Shown: piece after piece, positions 1-6,935 of the stretch
How the letters are laid out: every line of letters begins with the position of its first letter
Numbering within the stretch: the stretch's first letter is position 1
From: JBJKRW01 sp046704445
GTDB taxonomy: Bacteria; Patescibacteriota; Microgenomatia; UBA1406; GWC2-37-13
Length of the DNA: 15,568 nucleotides
Direction of reading: 5' to 3'
Assembly (NCBI GenBank): GCA_046704445.1
Contig: JBJKRW010000025.1
Location: 1 to 15,568, forward strand
Program-made: the position numbers and the translations under genes
Notes under the pieces: model-generated
Database searches by the model: none
What the model was told of the DNA's origin: nothing
The model's input: only the letters and a program-made list of their open reading frames with translations

Positions 1-1
1 A

Positions 2-436
2 GACAAAAACTATACAGGAACTTTAAATGGACTCCATAAAGAGTTGTTGGAGAAGAAAGAAAATTACCCTTTTTTTGATTATTTTGAATTTAATGATGAA
101 GTTCTTAATTTGTATAAACGATTAAAAGCAAAATATTCTATTAATATTTTTACTACTGGGACTATACAAAATAGGCCAGAAGTAAGACAAATTATTGATC
201 CCATCTTTAATAATATCTATACTGCAAAAGATTTTGGTTTGGATAAGAAGCAACCAGAAGCATATTTGTTTATTGCCAAAAAGCTTAATAAAAAACCAGG
301 TGAAATTCTTTTTATTGATGATCAGGTAGAAAATATTCAAGCTGCTAAAAAAGCAGGGTTAAATACAATTCAGTATTTGAAATTTGAAGGATTAGTATTA
401 GAACTTAAGAATTATCTTGACGGTTATAAGGACTAG
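2..436 (+). CDS. HAD-superfamily hydrolase, 3' part (5' end outside window)
   Basis: The reading frame is open from the first bases of the window, so the N-terminus, including the HAD motif I nucleophile aspartate, lies upstream. The visible part has the HAD C-terminal half: a strand ending in TTGT (motif II-like Thr), then a Lys-containing stretch DKKQPEAYLF typical of motif III (KPxPxxF), then LFIDDQVENIQAAKKAG, the acidic DD motif IV that holds Mg2+. This order matches phosphatase/dehalogenase-type HAD proteins of the subgroup that hydrolyses small phosphorylated compounds. The substrate cannot be read from the sequence. A TTG at 44 is not a credible start because the frame continues upstream. 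The gene is markedly AT-rich, like the next one, and unlike genes from about 1250 onward. Confidence 0.8.
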   Translation, partial: DKNYTGTLNGLHKELLEKKENYPFFDYFEFNDEVLNLYKRLKAKYSINIFTTGTIQNRPEVRQIIDPIFNNIYTAKDFGLDKKQPEAYLFIAKKLNKKPGEILFIDDQVENIQAAKKAGLNTIQYLKFEGLVLELKNYLDGYKD

Positions 437-478
437 GTTGTTCCAGACTCTGATGCTCCGCATCCTGGAGAATAAGAC

Positions 479-484
479 CATACT
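479..484 (+). promoter_or_regulatory. -10-like hexamer CATACT, possible leaderless start
   Basis: CATACT ends 6 bases before the ATG at 491. There is no Shine-Dalgarno sequence next to that ATG. The spacing matches the other proposed leaderless starts in the window. No -35 element is obvious, so this is a weak call on its own. Confidence 0.35.
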
Positions 485-490
485 TGTTCC

Positions 491-1177
491 ATGAAAAACT
501 TGAATAATACTTTAAAAAAGGTTATTGAAATCCTCTCGTTAAGTAATACTGTAGATTTCGAAAATTGCATGGTCAAAATAACCGATACTCAATTAATAAC
601 TCCTATCGGCGACGTTTCTCAGATTTTATTTAATAAAACAAGTAGCCTAAAGAACGAATTAATCAACCTAAAATTTCTAAATAATCTTATTTCTGCTCTA
701 GATAAAAATAACTTAATCGTTAGACTTAATCATATTGGTTTTGGCTATTTGGTTAGATCTCAACAATCGGAAAGGCAGAGATTGACAAATCTTGTTAAGA
801 GTACCGATAAATATTTATACGAGGAAGAATCGAATGATTTCGGCTTATGGTTATTTTTAGGAAATGCCAAAGAATGGGAAAAACCTCTTATTGAATTTTT
901 TCCTGTTGAAGATAGCCACAAAATGGTGGACTATTTCTTGCCTCACGTTCAAATAGATATTGATACAACATTGGATTCAAGAGAAGTAGAACATCAAGTA
1001 AAAAAAATATTTAATAATTCCATAAAGTCATATCATATAGCCATAATAAATGGGGTCGTCCATATTGTTCGACTCCGTTTAGGCGTTATGGACGGAGTTA
1101 ATATTTTTCTAGACTTAGCGACCAAACCAAGAAACGTTCCGCTACATCGTCAAAAAGCATTAAAGAAGATTAGTTAA
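491..1177 (+). CDS. Unrecognised 228-aa protein
   Basis: I do not recognise this family. The protein is soluble, with no signal peptide or membrane segment. A helical, Asn/Leu/Lys-rich N-terminus (about 1-75) is followed by a more mixed region with LNHIGFGY (about 79-86), WLFLGNAKEW (about 120-129), PLIEFFPVED and HVQIDIDT. The alternation of a His-bearing strand with later Glu/Asp-bearing strands is loosely reminiscent of vicinal-oxygen-chelate folds, but I cannot support that assignment. The start at 491 follows a -10-like hexamer by 6 bases and the gene lies 54 bases after the HAD gene. Base composition is AT-rich, like the HAD gene. It ends convergent with the methyltransferase gene at 1248. 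Confidence 0.65.
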   Translation: MKNLNNTLKKVIEILSLSNTVDFENCMVKITDTQLITPIGDVSQILFNKTSSLKNELINLKFLNNLISALDKNNLIVRLNHIGFGYLVRSQQSERQRLTNLVKSTDKYLYEEESNDFGLWLFLGNAKEWEKPLIEFFPVEDSHKMVDYFLPHVQIDIDTTLDSREVEHQVKKIFNNSIKSYHIAIINGVVHIVRLRLGVMDGVNIFLDLATKPRNVPLHRQKALKKIS

Positions 1178-1209
1178 CTGTCTCTAAAAATATTGAAACC
1201 ATAAGGTCC

Positions 1210-1229
1210 AAAAAGACTCAGATTTGAGT
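1210..1229 (-). terminator. Weak candidate intrinsic terminator
   Basis: On the minus strand ACTCA-AATC-TGAGT forms a 5-bp stem with a 4-base loop and is followed by CTTTTT. It lies just downstream of the methyltransferase gene that ends at 1248. The stem is short and has little GC, so efficiency would be low. Confidence 0.25.
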
Positions 1230-1247
1230 GTTCTGCGCCTTGATGAA

Positions 1248-1913
1248 TCAGTCGTTAATCATCGAATACCTTTTGAAGTAAGGGAGCAACGTTGGTCCTT
1301 CGACATACTTGAATCCTGAAGAGGCCAAATTGTGTCTCATTTCGTCGCGGGTATGTGGGTAAACAGTCACGCCAAGCCAGATTTTTCCTATCCAGACTTT
1401 AAACCGATCGAAATATTCTTGAAGTTTCCATCTGGAAGACGTCGCCGTGGTGGTAATGAACCCATCATGAACCAGTATATTTTTCCATACGGTCAAAAGT
1501 TGTCTTAATGTTTTGTTATCAAAAAATTCAAATAACCCGTCTGTTTCTATCCAGTCAATCGAACGAGATTTGATAATTTGATTTAGTTTGAGCGCATCAA
1601 TCTGTTCGATTTTGATGTTTAATCCTGGGAATTTATTGGCAACCATTTTTTTTACCGCATCAATCTGTTCTTTGTCCAAATCAATAATCCAAACAGTGGG
1701 TTTTTCATTACGATCCAGTACAAAATTAATAAATTCTTCGGCCGTGTTCTCGTTACCGACGCCACACAGAAGACAGGAAAAATCTTTTTTTTTGAAATTC
1801 GGTTTGAATTGAAGTTTCTCGAAATCATTTATGGACTTACCAAGGACCCATCTTATATACACGCGCCAAAGGGGATTTCCCAGCACCAGTCCGAATTTTT
1901 TGTAGTAGCTCAT
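1248..1913 (-). CDS. Class I SAM-dependent methyltransferase-like protein
   Basis: The 221-aa protein has a hydrophobic N-terminal segment containing several aromatic residues, then the start of a Rossmann-like methyltransferase core. Motif I is CLLCGVGNE (about residues 47-55), and strand 2 VWIIDLDKEQ ends in acidic residues (Asp78/Asp80) placed to bind the SAM ribose. A following KIEQIDAL matches the adenine-binding region, and the motif IV-like region is SIDWIETDGLFEFF, followed by LLTVWKNILVHDGFI, the usual 'report of results' helix and strand. The substrate is unknown; the core resembles enzymes acting on small molecules or lipids, but nothing decides this. Translation starts at an ATG 8 bases after a TATAAT hexamer, and there is no Shine-Dalgarno sequence. 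The gene is divergent from the GNAT gene and convergent with the gene ending at 1177. Confidence 0.75.
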   Translation of the reverse strand: MSYYKKFGLVLGNPLWRVYIRWVLGKSINDFEKLQFKPNFKKKDFSCLLCGVGNENTAEEFINFVLDRNEKPTVWIIDLDKEQIDAVKKMVANKFPGLNIKIEQIDALKLNQIIKSRSIDWIETDGLFEFFDNKTLRQLLTVWKNILVHDGFITTTATSSRWKLQEYFDRFKVWIGKIWLGVTVYPHTRDEMRHNLASSGFKYVEGPTLLPYFKRYSMIND

Positions 1914-1921
1914 TTCGTATT

Positions 1922-1927
1922 ATTATA
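1922..1927 (-). promoter_or_regulatory. -10 element TATAAT for the methyltransferase gene
   Basis: A perfect TATAAT on the minus strand ends 8 bases before the ATG at 1913, so the transcript would have a leader of only two or three bases or none. No good -35 is visible. Confidence 0.45.
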
Positions 1928-1992
1928 TACTATAAGAATTAATTGATTCCACGGTCGCAAATCCTGTACTCAAAAGGAAAAACAATCAGCCG

Positions 1993-2436
1993 ATGGAAGA
2001 AGGCAATATGGACAATTTTACGCTTGAGAGAATAAACGGGGAACCGAAAGTCGAGGATAAGCGAGTAATGGTTGATGGAATGTTATCGTATCATGCGAGC
2101 AAAGGCCATCCGAGAAAGACAGACACTTATTCAGTTATTTTAAGAGACGTTAATAATGCGGTTAATGGAATGGTGATTGTTTCTTTTTTGTGGAACGGGA
2201 TGCACATTGACAGTTTATGGGTTGACGAAGCGCTTCGCGGTAAAAAATGGGGAAGCTCGCTTCTTAGGGCGGCTGAGGAAGAAGGAATAGAAAGAGGATG
2301 TACAATTGCCTATACCGATACCTTTACCTGGCAAGCCCCAAAATTCTACGAAAAACAAGGATATACACTTTATGGAAAACTTGAAAATTTTCCAAAGGGA
2401 AATACACTTTTTTACTACGTAAAGAACTTACGGTAA
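1993..2436 (+). CDS. GNAT-family N-acetyltransferase
   Basis: A 147-aa protein with the GCN5-related acetyltransferase fold. Strand 4 is HIDSLWVDEALRGKKWGSSLL (about 71-91), which holds the acetyl-CoA pyrophosphate-binding motif A (R-G-K-K-W-G, a variant of Q/RxxGxG/A). The later motif B region runs TFTWQAPKFYEKQGY then GKLENFPKG, a signature of a common GNAT subgroup. The acceptor is unknown. The ATG at 1993 follows AACAAT by 6 bases, in line with the leaderless pattern. An in-frame ATG at 2008, preceded by AAGG at a 4-base distance, is a reasonable alternative start and would remove five residues. The gene is transcribed divergently from the methyltransferase gene and convergently with the HIT gene. 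Confidence 0.88.
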   Translation: MEEGNMDNFTLERINGEPKVEDKRVMVDGMLSYHASKGHPRKTDTYSVILRDVNNAVNGMVIVSFLWNGMHIDSLWVDEALRGKKWGSSLLRAAEEEGIERGCTIAYTDTFTWQAPKFYEKQGYTLYGKLENFPKGNTLFYYVKNLR

Positions 2437-2542
2437 TCCGTTTTGAGTCATTGAGTGCGTAGAACAAGGATTTTCGCTTCAAGAGATTCGGCGGGTTAGA
2501 GTAAGAATCTGCCTGTATTCTTTGATTCAATGACGGCTAATA

Positions 2543-3028
2543 TTACTCTTTGGCGATAAATTCCTCCAGAAAATATTTTTTCATTTTCCTTATTGCTTCA
2601 TCGACTTTTTTCAGATTGTCGGGTGATTGCAAATTCTTTTTTGCATATTCCATAATCGGCCTGACCGACTGGATTTTCCTTCCGAATTTTTTAGTCAGCC
2701 ATTCATATCGGGGAAAAATCCAGACGTGAAAATGGTGCGATGTGTCTTCTTCCTGAATTAAATATAAAACTTTGATACCACATGCCTGACGCATTGTGTG
2801 GCGTATGCGGCATAAAAATTCAATAAAATCCTGTTTTTCCCCGTCGGTAAACTCATCCACGCTTTGTATGTGCCTTTTTGAAGCAATGATCACAAACGCA
2901 GGAATCGGGATTTCATAATCCTGGTGTGCGTCAAAATATTTTGTTGTTGCAATGGAACATCCCCGATTTTTTATTTCGCCCTTTTGAATCGCGCAGCCGA
3001 GACAACCGATTTTTTTTCTGTTTCCCAT
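2543..3028 (-). CDS. HIT-family (histidine triad) protein
   Basis: A 161-aa cytoplasmic protein of the HIT superfamily, whose members hydrolyse or transfer nucleotides such as Ap4A or nucleoside phosphoramidates. The N-terminus carries CLGC (Cys9/Cys12) and the motif TKYFDAHQDYEIPIPAF, the first half of the HIT fold. The active-site segment is SHHFHVWIFPRY (about 97-108), with His99 and His101 in the HxH positions; the usual third histidine position is Trp103. The pattern IQEEDTSHHFHVW followed by SVRPIMEYA is typical of a HIT subgroup that I associate with CPR genomes. The CxxC pair and other cysteines may bind a metal. No Shine-Dalgarno or clear -10 precedes the ATG. It is divergent from the small gene at 3167. 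Confidence 0.85.
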   Translation of the reverse strand: MGNRKKIGCLGCAIQKGEIKNRGCSIATTKYFDAHQDYEIPIPAFVIIASKRHIQSVDEFTDGEKQDFIEFLCRIRHTMRQACGIKVLYLIQEEDTSHHFHVWIFPRYEWLTKKFGRKIQSVRPIMEYAKKNLQSPDNLKKVDEAIRKMKKYFLEEFIAKE

Positions 3029-3144
3029 TATGTCAACTACTTAATTTAACGGTTCCGATTCGGAAAAAAATTTATATTTTTTTTGGCGTAATAATATATC
3101 TGGTTACTCAAATTTCAGTTATATACAATAATCCCGTGTACGGT

Positions 3145-3159
3145 TGATACAATTACATT
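3145..3159 (+). promoter_or_regulatory. Extended -10 region upstream of the 74-aa gene
   Basis: The segment contains the extended -10 motif TGATACAAT (3145-3153... TG at 3145-3146 in the TTGATACAAT context, hexamer 3148-3153) followed at once by TACATT (3154-3159). TACATT ends 7 bases before the ATG at 3167. Either hexamer would give a leader of zero to seven bases. No strong -35 is seen. Confidence 0.4.
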
Positions 3160-3166
3160 ACACGAT

Positions 3167-3391
3167 ATGTCAGAAACTGAATCGATGATCAGACGGACAA
3201 AATCCATACAAGCCAGAGATTTAGAGATAGGCAATCATGTACGGTCATTAGGAGTCGTAGTAACCCTTGAAAAAATCATGACGGACGACGTGATGACTAC
3301 GGTGAGGGGGACTGCGGAAGTACCCATCACTTTGCAGATTAAGCCTTTTGGCTTTCGGCCCGATCAGAGAATTAATATATATACTTCTTAA
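3167..3391 (+). CDS. Small unrecognised protein, 74 aa, probably beta-rich
   Basis: I do not recognise this protein. A charged N-terminus of about 15 residues is followed by alternating hydrophobic stretches that suggest a small beta barrel or beta sandwich: ARDLEIGNHVRSLGVVVTLEKI, TTVRGTAEVPITLQIKPF and a closing RINIYTS. There is no cysteine, signal peptide or membrane helix. The start is supported by two adjacent -10-like hexamers just upstream. It stands 56 bases ahead of the 397-aa gene on the same strand, but that gene has its own promoter, so a shared function is only possible. Coding likelihood rests on codon periodicity and the clean promoter-ATG arrangement. Confidence 0.55.
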   Translation: MSETESMIRRTKSIQARDLEIGNHVRSLGVVVTLEKIMTDDVMTTVRGTAEVPITLQIKPFGFRPDQRINIYTS

Positions 3392-3432
3392 ATATACCGG
3401 CTACATAAATCAATGTTTGGCAGGGTGTTCTT

Positions 3433-3441
3433 TGATAAAAT
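3433..3441 (+). promoter_or_regulatory. Extended -10 promoter TGATAAAAT, leaderless start
   Basis: TG-A-TAAAAT at 3433-3441 ends 6 bases before the ATG at 3448, where transcription should begin. No Shine-Dalgarno sequence is present. Confidence 0.5.
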
Positions 3442-3447
3442 TACAAT

Positions 3448-4641
3448 ATGCCCGATGCATCTGTTCCGGAAACCGAAATTCATGACGAGACGAAGAAGAA
3501 TAGACCTCAGTCAGATTCGGATATAAAACCGAATTTTACAAAGCTTAAAGAAACGGATTTTCCGAGAACGGTTACCTTTGGAAATATAGAAGTCCGGGAG
3601 GATTTGAATACGGATTTTCTGACCCGTGATGAAAAAGTGTTATATCGCGGCGGTTTCGAAATACTTAAGGAAATTATGACGGCAGCGGATAATAATATTG
3701 ATAAAATGGTTTTAACAACGCCCGAGATGATATCCGCCATTATCGGACTTCAACCCTTAACGGGTATGCGAACGGGACAAGCTGCATTGATTTATCAGGC
3801 TTATCGGAAAGCCGGCATTGATTTTTCTCAAGATTACGGATTTCTTGAATTCGGGAAAGAAGGCGGATATACGAAGCTCATGGTTAATATACCCGCGGCA
3901 GGTTTGGTCTTAAAAACCTATCAGAAAGAACTCGGGATACAGATTCCCGACAGGCGACTGACAAACGATGAGATCATTACTCAAATTATTTCGCTAATGG
4001 GCAGTGCTGATGTGAGAAAAGCCAATTTGGCTCACGGTCTTTTATCCGGATTTCCTCTCAAAGACTGCCAATTCGCGGTTGAGGCGGTGAGAGAATTTTC
4101 CGCGATTCCTCCTTTACAAAAAATAGAAGATCCCGGAGCCCGTTTTTTGCAGGAAGTGTCGATTAAAGGATCAGATCAGGTCATGAGGCTGGATCCGTAT
4201 TCGCTACTTGTTCCGGACGATTATTCCGCAGAAACATCAAAAGATATTTTTTTGCCGGATACAAGATCTCAGATGCCGCAAGAAACAATAATAGGACTTG
4301 TGGAAGGGTATGGTTTGAGATGGCTTGCTCCTTATCCGCCAAGAAGATGGACGGTTGCTCATTGTCAAAAAATATTGCAGGCGGACCGGGAGGTCGGTTT
4401 GCTAAATTTTGTCGACAATCAGAGAAGAGGGTTTAAAGTAGAAGACGCAATAGAAACAATACGCCGATCACGGGCAATATTACACAGGTCATCAATTGCG
4501 AGAATGCCAATAATAGGAAAACGGATAAAAAAGCTTCCGGGAATATTTCAGGTTTTTGAATTGATTACCAAAGCCGGGAAATCCGTGCATTCCCGTTGGC
4601 AAGAAGCGGAAAAAAATTCATTATCCCGTGATCCAAAATAG
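3448..4641 (+). CDS. Unrecognised 397-aa protein
   Basis: No family is recognised. The first 35 residues are acidic and polar, rich in Asp, Glu, Lys and Pro, and probably disordered. A mainly helical middle follows: LTTPEMISAIIGLQPLTGMR (about 89-108), a segment with GFLEFGKEGGYTKLMVNIP, then ADVRKANLAHGLLSGFPLKD (about 187-206), whose R-K-x-x-L-x-H-G-L-L-x-G-F-P pattern looks like a real conserved motif. The C-terminal third holds LRWLAPYPPRRWTVAHCQKI (about 290-309), and the basic tail has IGKRIKKLPGIF. There is no membrane helix or signal peptide. The start is fixed by an extended -10 six bases upstream. The gene is followed after 100 bases by the AlkA-type glycosylase, which has its own promoter, so a role in repair is not shown. 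Confidence 0.75.
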   Translation: MPDASVPETEIHDETKKNRPQSDSDIKPNFTKLKETDFPRTVTFGNIEVREDLNTDFLTRDEKVLYRGGFEILKEIMTAADNNIDKMVLTTPEMISAIIGLQPLTGMRTGQAALIYQAYRKAGIDFSQDYGFLEFGKEGGYTKLMVNIPAAGLVLKTYQKELGIQIPDRRLTNDEIITQIISLMGSADVRKANLAHGLLSGFPLKDCQFAVEAVREFSAIPPLQKIEDPGARFLQEVSIKGSDQVMRLDPYSLLVPDDYSAETSKDIFLPDTRSQMPQETIIGLVEGYGLRWLAPYPPRRWTVAHCQKILQADREVGLLNFVDNQRRGFKVEDAIETIRRSRAILHRSSIARMPIIGKRIKKLPGIFQVFELITKAGKSVHSRWQEAEKNSLSRDPK

Positions 4642-4725
4642 AATAACATTCTTATTTCCCAATTTCTGTAGTCTTCGATCTTTTAAAAAGATAAAACAGG
4701 ATTATGATTGATAGCTGTTTGTCTA

Positions 4726-4734
4726 TGATATACT
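4726..4734 (+). promoter_or_regulatory. Extended -10 promoter TGATATACT, leaderless start of the glycosylase gene
   Basis: TG-A-TATACT ends 7 bases before the ATG at 4742. A possible -35, TTGATA at 4708-4713, is 15 bases upstream, which is short, but an extended -10 does not need a good -35. It would drive at least the glycosylase and the closely following methyltransferase gene. Confidence 0.6.
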
Positions 4735-4741
4735 TTCTGTT

Positions 4742-5350
4742 ATGTATAAAAAGGTTCTCCGCCAATGGAAACTCAACGATCCTGTTTTGTACACAGTTGC
4801 CTGTAAAGTCGGAATGCTTCAACCCATAAAAAAAGAAAAACCCGAGAATTATTTTTTTCGTTTATGCCGGGAGATCATCTGTCAGCAGCTTTCGAATAAG
4901 GCAGGGGACACGTTGGTTAGCCGGTTTAAAGGACTTTTTACGGAAATCCCTGTGACTTCCCGCAGTGTGCTTGCAATTTCCCACGACCGTTTGAGGTCAA
5001 GCGGCATGTCACATGCGAAAGCACGGTATATCCGTAACCTTGCCGAATCTGTCGAGTCGGGAGAACTGTCGTTTTCCGGATTCGATTCGATGACTAATGA
5101 AGAAGTAAGTAAAAAACTGCTTCGGGTTAAGGGAATCGGTCCCTGGACATGCGAGATGTTTCTTATGTTTGTGCTTGCACGTGATAATGTATTTTCCCAC
5201 GGCGATCTCGGATTGAGGAAAGCGATAAGAAAAATTTATAAGTTACATCGTGTGCCTTCAAAGAAACGGATTGAACAGATTGTTTCAAAATGGGCGCCGT
5301 ATAAAACATATGCGTCCAGAGTGCTTTGGGCAAGTATGGATACGCAATAA
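4742..5350 (+). CDS. AlkA/Mag-type DNA-3-methyladenine glycosylase (HhH-GPD)
   Basis: A 202-aa HhH-GPD base-excision enzyme that should remove alkylated purines and leave an abasic site. The helix-hairpin-helix is RVKGIGPWTCEMF (about 128-140), followed by HGDLGLRKA with the catalytic aspartate at about Asp155. CREIICQQLSNKAG (about 42-55) and WAPYKTYASRVLW near the C-terminus are family signatures. The protein lacks the N-terminal beta domain of E. coli AlkA and so matches the shorter Mag1-like form. No iron-sulfur cysteine motif is present, as is normal for this family. The start lies 7 bases after an extended -10. Five bases separate its stop from the next gene, so the two are probably co-transcribed. 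Confidence 0.92.
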   Translation: MYKKVLRQWKLNDPVLYTVACKVGMLQPIKKEKPENYFFRLCREIICQQLSNKAGDTLVSRFKGLFTEIPVTSRSVLAISHDRLRSSGMSHAKARYIRNLAESVESGELSFSGFDSMTNEEVSKKLLRVKGIGPWTCEMFLMFVLARDNVFSHGDLGLRKAIRKIYKLHRVPSKKRIEQIVSKWAPYKTYASRVLWASMDTQ

Positions 5351-5355
5351 ATCAT

Positions 5356-6081
5356 ATGGGGGACGTAACCGCAGTTGATAAAATTGAAGTACCGGGCGTG
5401 AGATCAAAACCGCCTCAGCCCAACGAGTTAAAATCTCCTGTCGTTTCTGTCGGTGCCGAATTAAGTCCTTTAGAAAGGGCTCTTTGGCAGATCCAGTGGG
5501 TCTGGCCCGATTTTGCGGAATGGTTCAGGAAGCTTTATCCGGATGTTCCTCCGGGTGATTTGGAATTGGAATTTGAGCTGGGGACGATGGCTGCGCTTGA
5601 AAACGCAATTCGGTTGTCGGCCTTGAAAGACAGGAAATTTGACGGGGCATGGGTAGATTGGGGATCCGGAGACGGTAGATTGGCGGCGGCTTTGTTCAAA
5701 CACAGGGCAAGAGTGCTTGCCCAGGATCTTTTTATGGTAGACAGCTTGAGGGATAAGCCCGATCCGGGTATTGCCAAGGTGCTGCCAAACATAAACATAA
5801 GGTATTCTCAAAAAGATATCTTGACGATGCAGGAAGGCGATTTTGCCAAAATGGCGCCGATTGGAGCGATGAGCATGATACGGTTAGGAAACTATGACGC
5901 ATTGAATAAAATTCTTAAAATGGCACCCGCCCATCTGAGCAGCAAAGCCCCGCTTATGATTATGGATGACGAGGCTGAGTTAAAAGACCTGATACGGGAT
6001 CTTGATGCAAGGAAGTTTCCTGAATTCTCCGAATATGCGCGTGACCTTAATCATCATGTGGTGCTGCTTTGCAAGAAGTAA
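5356..6081 (+). CDS. SAM-dependent methyltransferase-like protein in the repair run
   Basis: A 241-aa protein. A proline-rich N-terminus (about 1-40) precedes a segment of conserved aromatic residues, WQIQWVWPDFAEWFRKLYPD (about 44-63). A class I methyltransferase motif I follows, WVDWGSGDGRLAAAL (about 99-113), with the second strand RVLAQDL carrying the acidic ribose-binding residue. The motif IV region is less clear, around SMIRLGNYDALNKIL, and no DPPY/NPPY nucleic-acid amino-methyltransferase motif is seen, so DNA base methylation is not supported. Substrate unknown. I place the start at the ATG 5 bases after the glycosylase stop; a TTG at 5326 in the same frame would overlap the glycosylase and is less likely. 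Position suggests co-expression with the AlkA-type glycosylase. Confidence 0.65.
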   Translation: MGDVTAVDKIEVPGVRSKPPQPNELKSPVVSVGAELSPLERALWQIQWVWPDFAEWFRKLYPDVPPGDLELEFELGTMAALENAIRLSALKDRKFDGAWVDWGSGDGRLAAALFKHRARVLAQDLFMVDSLRDKPDPGIAKVLPNINIRYSQKDILTMQEGDFAKMAPIGAMSMIRLGNYDALNKILKMAPAHLSSKAPLMIMDDEAELKDLIRDLDARKFPEFSEYARDLNHHVVLLCKK

Positions 6082-6100
6082 CAGCAGGCATATGTTCCTT

Positions 6101-6109
6101 TGATACAAT
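6101..6109 (+). promoter_or_regulatory. Extended -10 promoter TGATACAAT, leaderless start of the EEP gene
   Basis: TG-A-TACAAT ends 6 bases before the ATG at 6116. This favours 6116 over the upstream in-frame ATGs at 6110 and 6113, which would lie at or before the expected transcription start. Confidence 0.55.
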
Positions 6110-6115
6110 ATGATT

Positions 6116-6865
6116 ATGAGATTGAAGCTCATGCAATGGAATATTCTGTATAAAGAAAAAGCGGAAAATATAATCGCATTGCTGAACTCGGTAAAGCCGG
6201 ACATATTCTGTTTTCAGGAACTCTGCATCGATTCCGTATACAATCCGGGGATTCGGGATATTGCCAGATACATCGCCGAAAAGCTTGGTGTGCGGTATTA
6301 TTTCGAGACGGCGTTTACCAAGCCGGACGCAGAAGAAGTAAAGTCCATCGGCAATGCGGTTTTTTCGCGGTTCCCGATTGTGGGAAAAAGACATTTTTTT
6401 ACCAAAGAAGCGGGATCTCACGTAACGGATTTTTCCGATGAAGGAAGAGTATATGTCGAGGCAGAGATTCAAACGGATGAACAAAAATTCCTGCAGGTGG
6501 GAACGGTGCATCTTTCTTATATTCACAAATTCATGATGACAGAGGCAAAAATAAAGGAAGTCAACAGGCTGGTTGACGGGGTAAAAGATAAGTCAAAAAG
6601 TTATATTCTGACGGGAGATTTGAATTCTACGCCGGACTCGTACGCGATTCAAGAATTACAAAAGTATTTTATCAACGCGGGGCCTCCGTTTGATGAGCCG
6701 ACATGGACGACAAAACCTTTTGATCACCGGGGATTCAGGGAAAAGTCGTTACGTTGGAGGCTTGATTATATATTTGTCACGAAAGATATCAGGATAGTTT
6801 CCTCGGAAATAATAAAGACAGATTATTCCGATCATCTCCCCATTCTTTTGACCTTTGATTTTTAG
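6116..6865 (+). CDS. Endonuclease/exonuclease/phosphatase (EEP) family protein
   Basis: A 249-aa protein of the DNase I/ExoIII-like EEP fold, Mg2+-dependent phosphoesterases. The motifs come in order: MQWNI (Asn9), FCFQEL (Glu35, metal ligand), a strand bearing VGTVHLSY, TGDLNSTP (Asp168/Asn170, catalytic), RLDYIF (Asp217) and SDHLPI (Asp239/His240). All catalytic residues are present. The family also includes lipid and sugar phosphatases, so the substrate is open. Its place among DNA glycosylases makes an abasic-site endonuclease or 3'-repair role attractive, but this is inference. No signal peptide is present, so it should act in the cytoplasm. Three ATG codons occur at 6110, 6113 and 6116; the last fits the promoter and the family N-terminus best. 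Confidence 0.85.
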   Translation: MRLKLMQWNILYKEKAENIIALLNSVKPDIFCFQELCIDSVYNPGIRDIARYIAEKLGVRYYFETAFTKPDAEEVKSIGNAVFSRFPIVGKRHFFTKEAGSHVTDFSDEGRVYVEAEIQTDEQKFLQVGTVHLSYIHKFMMTEAKIKEVNRLVDGVKDKSKSYILTGDLNSTPDSYAIQELQKYFINAGPPFDEPTWTTKPFDHRGFREKSLRWRLDYIFVTKDIRIVSSEIIKTDYSDHLPILLTFDF

Positions 6866-6935
6866 ACATACTTGCCGGTACGATTGTAGATTATAGTCCG
6901 TAGACCTGAAAATATATTTGGACGACAATATGTGT

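Noticed and set aside
2484..2510. AGATTC...GAATCT inverted repeat between the GNAT and HIT genes
   Set aside because: Six-bp AT-rich arms with a 15-base loop and no T-run; expected by chance in this base composition.
4641..4741. ATCTTTTAAAAAGAT near-palindrome after the 397-aa gene as a terminator
   Set aside because: The stem is entirely A/T apart from its ends and has no loop or T-run in the right place; probably only AT-rich spacer.
5470..5811. Minus-strand open frames opposite the methyltransferase gene
   Set aside because: Shadow frames with no promoter or protein motif; the plus-strand frame carries a clear SAM-binding motif.
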